In this document: piece after piece, positions 59,730 through 64,000 of the stretch
How the letters are laid out: each line of letters opens with the position of its first letter
Position numbering within the stretch: position 1 is the stretch's first letter
Source: Chinchilla lanigera
Taxonomy: Eukaryota > Chordata > Mammalia > Rodentia > Chinchillidae
Reading direction: 5' to 3'
Assembly (NCBI RefSeq): GCF_000276665.1
Contig: NW_004955417.1
Span: 20,898,263 to 20,962,262 of the forward strand
Length of the DNA stretch: 64,000 nucleotides
Translations under genes and position numbers: made by a program
The notes under the pieces: model-generated
The model's database searches: none
Told to the model about the DNA's origin: nothing
The model's input: only the letters and a program-made list of their open reading frames with translations

Positions 59730-60475
59730 AAATAAGCTGTAGATATCAATAGGCATTGGTCAAAGGAAGACATGCAAATGATTAACAGGTACATAAAAGT
59801 GCTCAACATCGCTGATCATTAGACAAACGTACATCAAACTACAATGGGCTGTCACTTCACTTCAGTGTCAATGGCTACTGTCAAAAGAACAAAAGATAAT
59901 GAGAATAAATGAGGATGTGGACAAAAGGAAACCTTTGACACTGCTGGTACACATGTGGCACACTATTGACACTATGGAATAATGTATGGAGGCACCTCGA
60001 AACCTAGAACTAAAACCACAATTTGATTTAACAATCCCACTACTGGGTATATACCCAGATGAAATGAAGTCAGTCTGTCAAAATACATCTACGCTCTCAA
60101 GTTCACCCAAGCACTGTTTTAAGTAGCTAAGACCAGGAAACAACTCCAGCATTTATTCACTGACTCATCAATGGATACTGAAAGTATGTACAGTGTGTGT
60201 ACATATACACAAAGGAATACTGTCCACCCATTAGAAGGAAGGATACAGTGTTGTTCTTTCTGATGGTATGAGTTGAACAGGCAGTATAGAAAGTCTAGTA
60301 CCACATGATTTTACTCCTCTGTAAAATTTAAAAATAGGGATCTCATAGAATTTCCCAGGGGCTGAAAAGAAGGGGAGATAGGAAGAGATGAACTAAACTT
60401 GATTATCGGAGAGTACGTTGGGCTGCATAGCAACAGGAGTTCTGTTTGCAAACACAATATTTAAATATTGGTAAT
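59730..60475 (+). mobile_element. Second, older LINE-1 3' end in tandem
   Basis: 'caataggcattggtcaaaggaagacatgcaaatg', 'gaggatgtggacaaaaggaaacctttgacactgctgg', 'cccactactgggtatatacccagatgaaatgaag' and 'tcaatggatactg' repeat the ORF2-end/3' UTR region in the L1M style. It overlaps in L1 coordinates with the element just upstream, so it is a separate insertion. Confidence 0.8.
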
Positions 60476-60899
60476 AAATTCTTCTTTAATCTGCTTAGTT
60501 CATTGAACAAGAGATTTAGTTTTTAAAATCTTTCAGAATAAATTTTTTCAATATACTTGAAACATGCATATTTGAGTTCATAAATAATTTCTTTAGATGA
60601 TATTTGGAAATTGAATTAGAAAATTATTAGATCAATAAGAAACCCCAAAGGCCAAAAATTTAAATTATAAGAGGTTGAGAGTTATGAAAAACTAAATTCC
60701 TTCTTGAATAATTAAGATGGCTAGAATTTAAGGCAAATGGCACGTTAGTTATGATAGCATTCATAAAATGCAGTAGAATTCTATATGTGTGCAGTCAACA
60801 TTTGAAATAGAAATGATGTAGAGCTTGATGTTATAGTTATGCTACATATCCAACGACTCCATTTAATGGGAAACTTTCATAAAAAACCTTATATTATAT
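60476..60899. other. Unassigned AT-rich stretch
   Basis: Nothing recognised. Confidence 0.4.
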
Positions 60900-61315
60900 G
60901 AGTCCTATTGTATGTAAAGTCTAAAATAGTCAAAAGCATGGAAGTAGAACAGAGAACGTGCGTATGGGGGTCAGATGGAGAATTTGTTGCCCAGTGGTTA
61001 TAGAGTTATATTTTACAAGATGAGCAAGTTACAGTGATCTATTGTACAGCATAGTGCTTATGAGTTACAAAAAGGCATTATGCACTTTAAACTTGTTAAT
61101 AAAGTAGACCTCATGTTGTGTTCTCACCACAATAATAGAGGAAGGTGAGGGATACAGGATACACTTGAAGGTCATAGATTTGCTTATTATCTTAATTGTG
61201 GTGATGGTAGTATCAGTCAGTGTGTATGTTCATGCTTATCAAATTGCACACATTAGTTATTTGAAGGTTTTGTATATCAACTATACCTCCGTGAATTTGG
61301 GAACAAAATAATTTC
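60900..61315 (+). mobile_element. Old LINE-1 3' UTR fragment
   Basis: 'gagtcctattgtatgtaaagtctaaaatagtc', 'ggtggttatag...' like text, 'gtggtgatggtagtatcagtcag' and the end 'gtatatcaactatacctccgtg' follow an L1M 3' UTR (gtgatggttgcacaac ... attatacctcaataaa). Confidence 0.55.
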
Positions 61316-62404
61316 ATGTTGTAGAAAATAAAAGTAGAAAAATAAAATAGGAGATAATGTAGCAGCACACAAAAAATCCTTAAAGAACAGAAACAAGTTC
61401 GATGGAGAAAAAATTATAGACACATTTTCTTTATTACCTTTGAAATTTAGAGAAGGTGGGTATTTTAAGTTAAATTATAATACAAATTTCAAGGGAGATA
61501 AAAACTAGATGAAAGGCTAGGGGAGAAATTCAAAGTAAACAGAGATGACAGGAATGAACAAGAAGAAGGTAATCTTCAAAAATATATTTAGTAAAACAAT
61601 TTTTATGCAGTTTAGTAGATACCATTAGTCCTGCTGTTAAAATCAATTAAATCAGTATGAAAAAGATTTGAAATTATTGCAGGTGTCTCTGAACAAATGG
61701 ATCTTCCTAATCAACAGCAAGAAAACAAGCCTATGATACATGAAATATGTGTCTGGTTAATAAACACACAATTTGAATCTTACTTCTCCCTAAATCCATC
61801 TTTTTAAATGGAACAAGGTATAAATACAAAGGCATTCACGTTTCATAAGCCATCTTTGAGTATAACCAAGATATTTTGAGTAAAAAATTGTTGTATGTTA
61901 TCATATTTTCATTTCCTGGTTTTTGCAGATAATACTAGTATTGCCATTGAAATTTTATGAAATCAGTTTGGAAACATATACCATTTTCGCATCCCTGTCA
62001 GAGAACAGCTGTTATCTCAGACCTCTGGGTTGGTAAAAGATAAAAGAGAACTCAAGAAATTCAAGGGAGAGATCAGGTGGTCCTTTGGGCAGGGGAAAGT
62101 GGAGTTTCCTTAAGTTTTAATGAAATTTCAATGCATTTTTTATCATAGACTTAAATTGTAAATGGCAATTGAGTGTTTTTCACTAATGCCACCAGATTTT
62201 AATTCCAGATATATAAGGAGGCAGAAGGCAATTGGGCTGATCAGAGACTAGGAAATCTAAAATCTATTTATTATTTCATTAAAATGAAACTGTGTTTCAC
62301 AAATTATTTTTAAAGACAGGTTTGCTAAGATAAATTATATTTAATGTAATTTTCTCTTGCTTTAGATTATAAATTTTTGTAGTACAGGTATCACATCTAA
62401 CTGA
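61316..62404. other. Unassigned AT-rich stretch
   Basis: Nothing recognised over about 1.1 kb. Confidence 0.45.
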
Positions 62405-63130
62405 GCTGTTACAGTGTTCCCAAAGTTAATCTCATGCAAATTCAGAGTAGAACAGTGGCTTCTTGAGACGGGGGAGACAGCAAGAGGTGTAGCCAGAACC
62501 CAATCAATGGGCACAATTGTTAAGTGTCTTGGTTACTTTTCTCTCACTGCTGAGACAAAATACCTGACACCCAGAATTAAGGAAGGAGAGGGTCTATTTA
62601 GCTCACAGTTTGAGGAGTTTTCAGTCCTTCTCAGCTGGCTCCAAGGCAGCATGGCACATGGCAGAGGGCTACAGTTCATGGCAGGTGGAAGACAGCAAAA
62701 GCAGCAAGAGCAAAAAGGGAGGAGCAAGCAAGTAAGCCTCTTTCCCGCTCTTATATTGTATGCAAACTACATGCCCCAGGGCAGGTGTAGCACTCACACC
62801 CATAATCCCAGCATTGGTTGGTAAATCAGTCATGAACACTAGAAGCTCCCCCTCATTAGTGCATGAGGTTTGGGAGGGGTACATCCAGACAGAAGCCATA
62901 ACATTAAGGAATACATGCTGGTATTCTGTGTCATAGCAGAGGGATTATAGTCCGTAACAAGGATACCTAAAAATAGCTATCAGAGAATTTTGAATGTATT
63001 CCCCAGAAAAAGATGATGAAACTTCAAGGTGATGGATATGCTACATACCCTGATTTGATCATTGCCCATGATATGCATGAATCAAAACATCACTTGGTAG
63101 TTCATAAATCATATGTTGATGAAAAGTAAT
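62405..63130 (+). mobile_element. LINE-1 (L1MA-like) 3' UTR split by a MaLR LTR
   Basis: The left part (about 62440-62524) has 'gagtagaacagtggcttcttgag...' and 'caatgggcacaattgttaag'. The right part (62904-63130) continues 'tattctgtgtcatagcagagggattatagtc...aaaatagctatcagagaattttgaatg' and 'aaggtgatggatatgctacataccctgatttgatcattgcc'. This is the known L1MA 3' UTR order, interrupted exactly by the LTR at 62525-62903. Confidence 0.8.
62525..62903 (-). mobile_element. ERVL-MaLR solo LTR (copy 3 of 3), antisense
   Basis: The plus strand runs tgtcttggttacttttctctcactgctgagac ... gacagaagccataaca. It matches copies at 5935 and 24634. A perfect 5-bp duplication, ttaag at 62520-62524 and 62904-62908, proves the boundaries. 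The 136-codon frame 62414-62824 runs across the L1/LTR junction and is not a gene. Confidence 0.93.
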
Positions 63131-64000
63131 GAGCCCGAATGTGTAAATAAATGAAACAAAGCTTTACAAAACACACTTACAATATCCTCTGACCATACAT
63201 TGAATACAGGTCAATATCTGCATAATTTCTCCTTTACCAGATATATAAATTGTTTACTCAGTCCCTAATTTATAATCTAGTACAGTTAAAAATATTTGTG
63301 TATTTTTCTGTCTCTCACTCCTCAGGGATTTAAAGGAATACAAAGAAGCACCAGCTTTTCTGGTTATTATGCTCTTTATTTGGACAGAAAAAAAAAAATA
63401 ACCTTTAGAGCCCTCAGTTCCTCTGTGTGCTAGTGATGCCTATCCCAGAAGGAGATGAAGGATTCAATGTAAATACCACGTACAGTCCCTTGATTGTCCC
63501 TTAATGGTAGCGTAATTATTATTATCACCTTCCGTGTGGCTGTTAATTACTAGGGTAAGTTCTGAACTTGCTGTAGAGTTTCCTCAAACTCCCTTTATAG
63601 CATGAAGAGTCTGTCCTCTCTTTTGGATGCTCCCAGTGTTTCTGCCTGACTGCTTTCTCAAACTTTGCTTTCCCTCTTCTGTCATTTGCCTCATTTCCCT
63701 TGCATGGAGAACTCCAGGCACCAAAGGAACCCAGACCCTTGTCTATCACTTCTGCAGCTCTGGGACCTTCCCTAATGCCATGTATCCAGTGAGGTGAAGA
63801 TTCTCAGTTCCACCAGGCTGAGGTGAATGAACCTGGGCTCAGGCATTATCTGGGATACAGAGTGATGATTTTCATTTCGGCCATTCATAAAGTGCCATAC
63901 ATGATACAAAAACATCTATTCTATAATGGAAATCTAAACACATCTTTCCAATTTGTCAGATGAAAATGATCAGTTCTCACTGCTGTGTTTAAAAAAGGTA
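63131..64000. other. Unassigned stretch, GC-richer toward the right edge
   Basis: 63400-63850 is less AT-rich, with CCTC/CTCC-rich text. No repeat family and no convincing exon was found. Confidence 0.4.

Noticed and set aside
62414..62824. 136-codon open frame
   Set aside because: It crosses the L1/MaLR insertion junction and translates LTR complement, with no host protein character.

Overview
This window is vertebrate nuclear DNA, most likely from a non-murine rodent. The evidence is the repeat content: many tRNA-derived ID SINEs (starting with the ggggctggggatttagctcag motif), 7SL-derived B1 SINEs with the internal duplication typical of B1, a B1-ID composite, and ERVL-MaLR LTRs of a lineage-specific type. 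Ancient mammalian L2, MIR and L1 fragments lie beneath them. The ID consensus differs from mouse and rat. A beaver- or squirrel-related lineage is plausible, but I cannot fix the species by reading alone. A run of exactly 100 N marks a draft-assembly gap.

I find no complete protein-coding gene, rRNA gene, functional tRNA gene, CRISPR array or bacterial-type operon. The sequence is AT-rich and gene-poor, as in a gene desert or a very large intron. Open frames of 60-150 codons are scattered on both strands, and nearly all are chance frames or lie in transposon remnants. The only non-repeat coding hint is a weak candidate 3'-terminal exon near 10.43-10.52 kb.

Layout: 0-2 kb is a decayed L1 3' end carrying a young ID insertion. 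2.6-6.3 kb holds a candidate solo LTR, an L2 fragment, an ID, a B1 and a MaLR LTR. 6.6-11.6 kb has a CA microsatellite, a B1-ID composite, an antisense L1 3' end, the candidate exon and a B1. 13.8-17.4 kb has an MLT2-like ERVL LTR, the N gap inside an ID, and another ID. 20-25 kb has an old L1 end, an ID and a MaLR LTR with perfect target-site duplications (TSDs). 26-32.6 kb has MIR and L2 remnants, two MaLR LTRs and an antisense solo-LTR candidate. 35-39.5 kb has an L1 scrap, three IDs and an L2 end. 40-45 kb is the most structured stretch: antisense MaLR LTR-internal-LTR-internal-LTR, followed by a sense ERV-L pol remnant with a broken reverse transcriptase motif. 45.6-55.5 kb has further MaLR LTRs, a MaLR with its internal region, B1 units, a young ID and a second MLT2-like LTR. 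56-64 kb has an antisense solo-LTR candidate, several L1 fragments, and a MaLR LTR inserted cleanly into an L1 3' UTR.

The window therefore reads as layered retrotransposition: L2/MIR oldest, then old L1 and MLT2, then MaLR, then B1 and ID. I see no undescribed gene system. The items most worth checking are the candidate terminal exon, the tandem MaLR/ERV-L block, the Alu-like B1 pair and the internally duplicated ID. Family names come from pattern memory without a database search, so subfamily labels are approximate.
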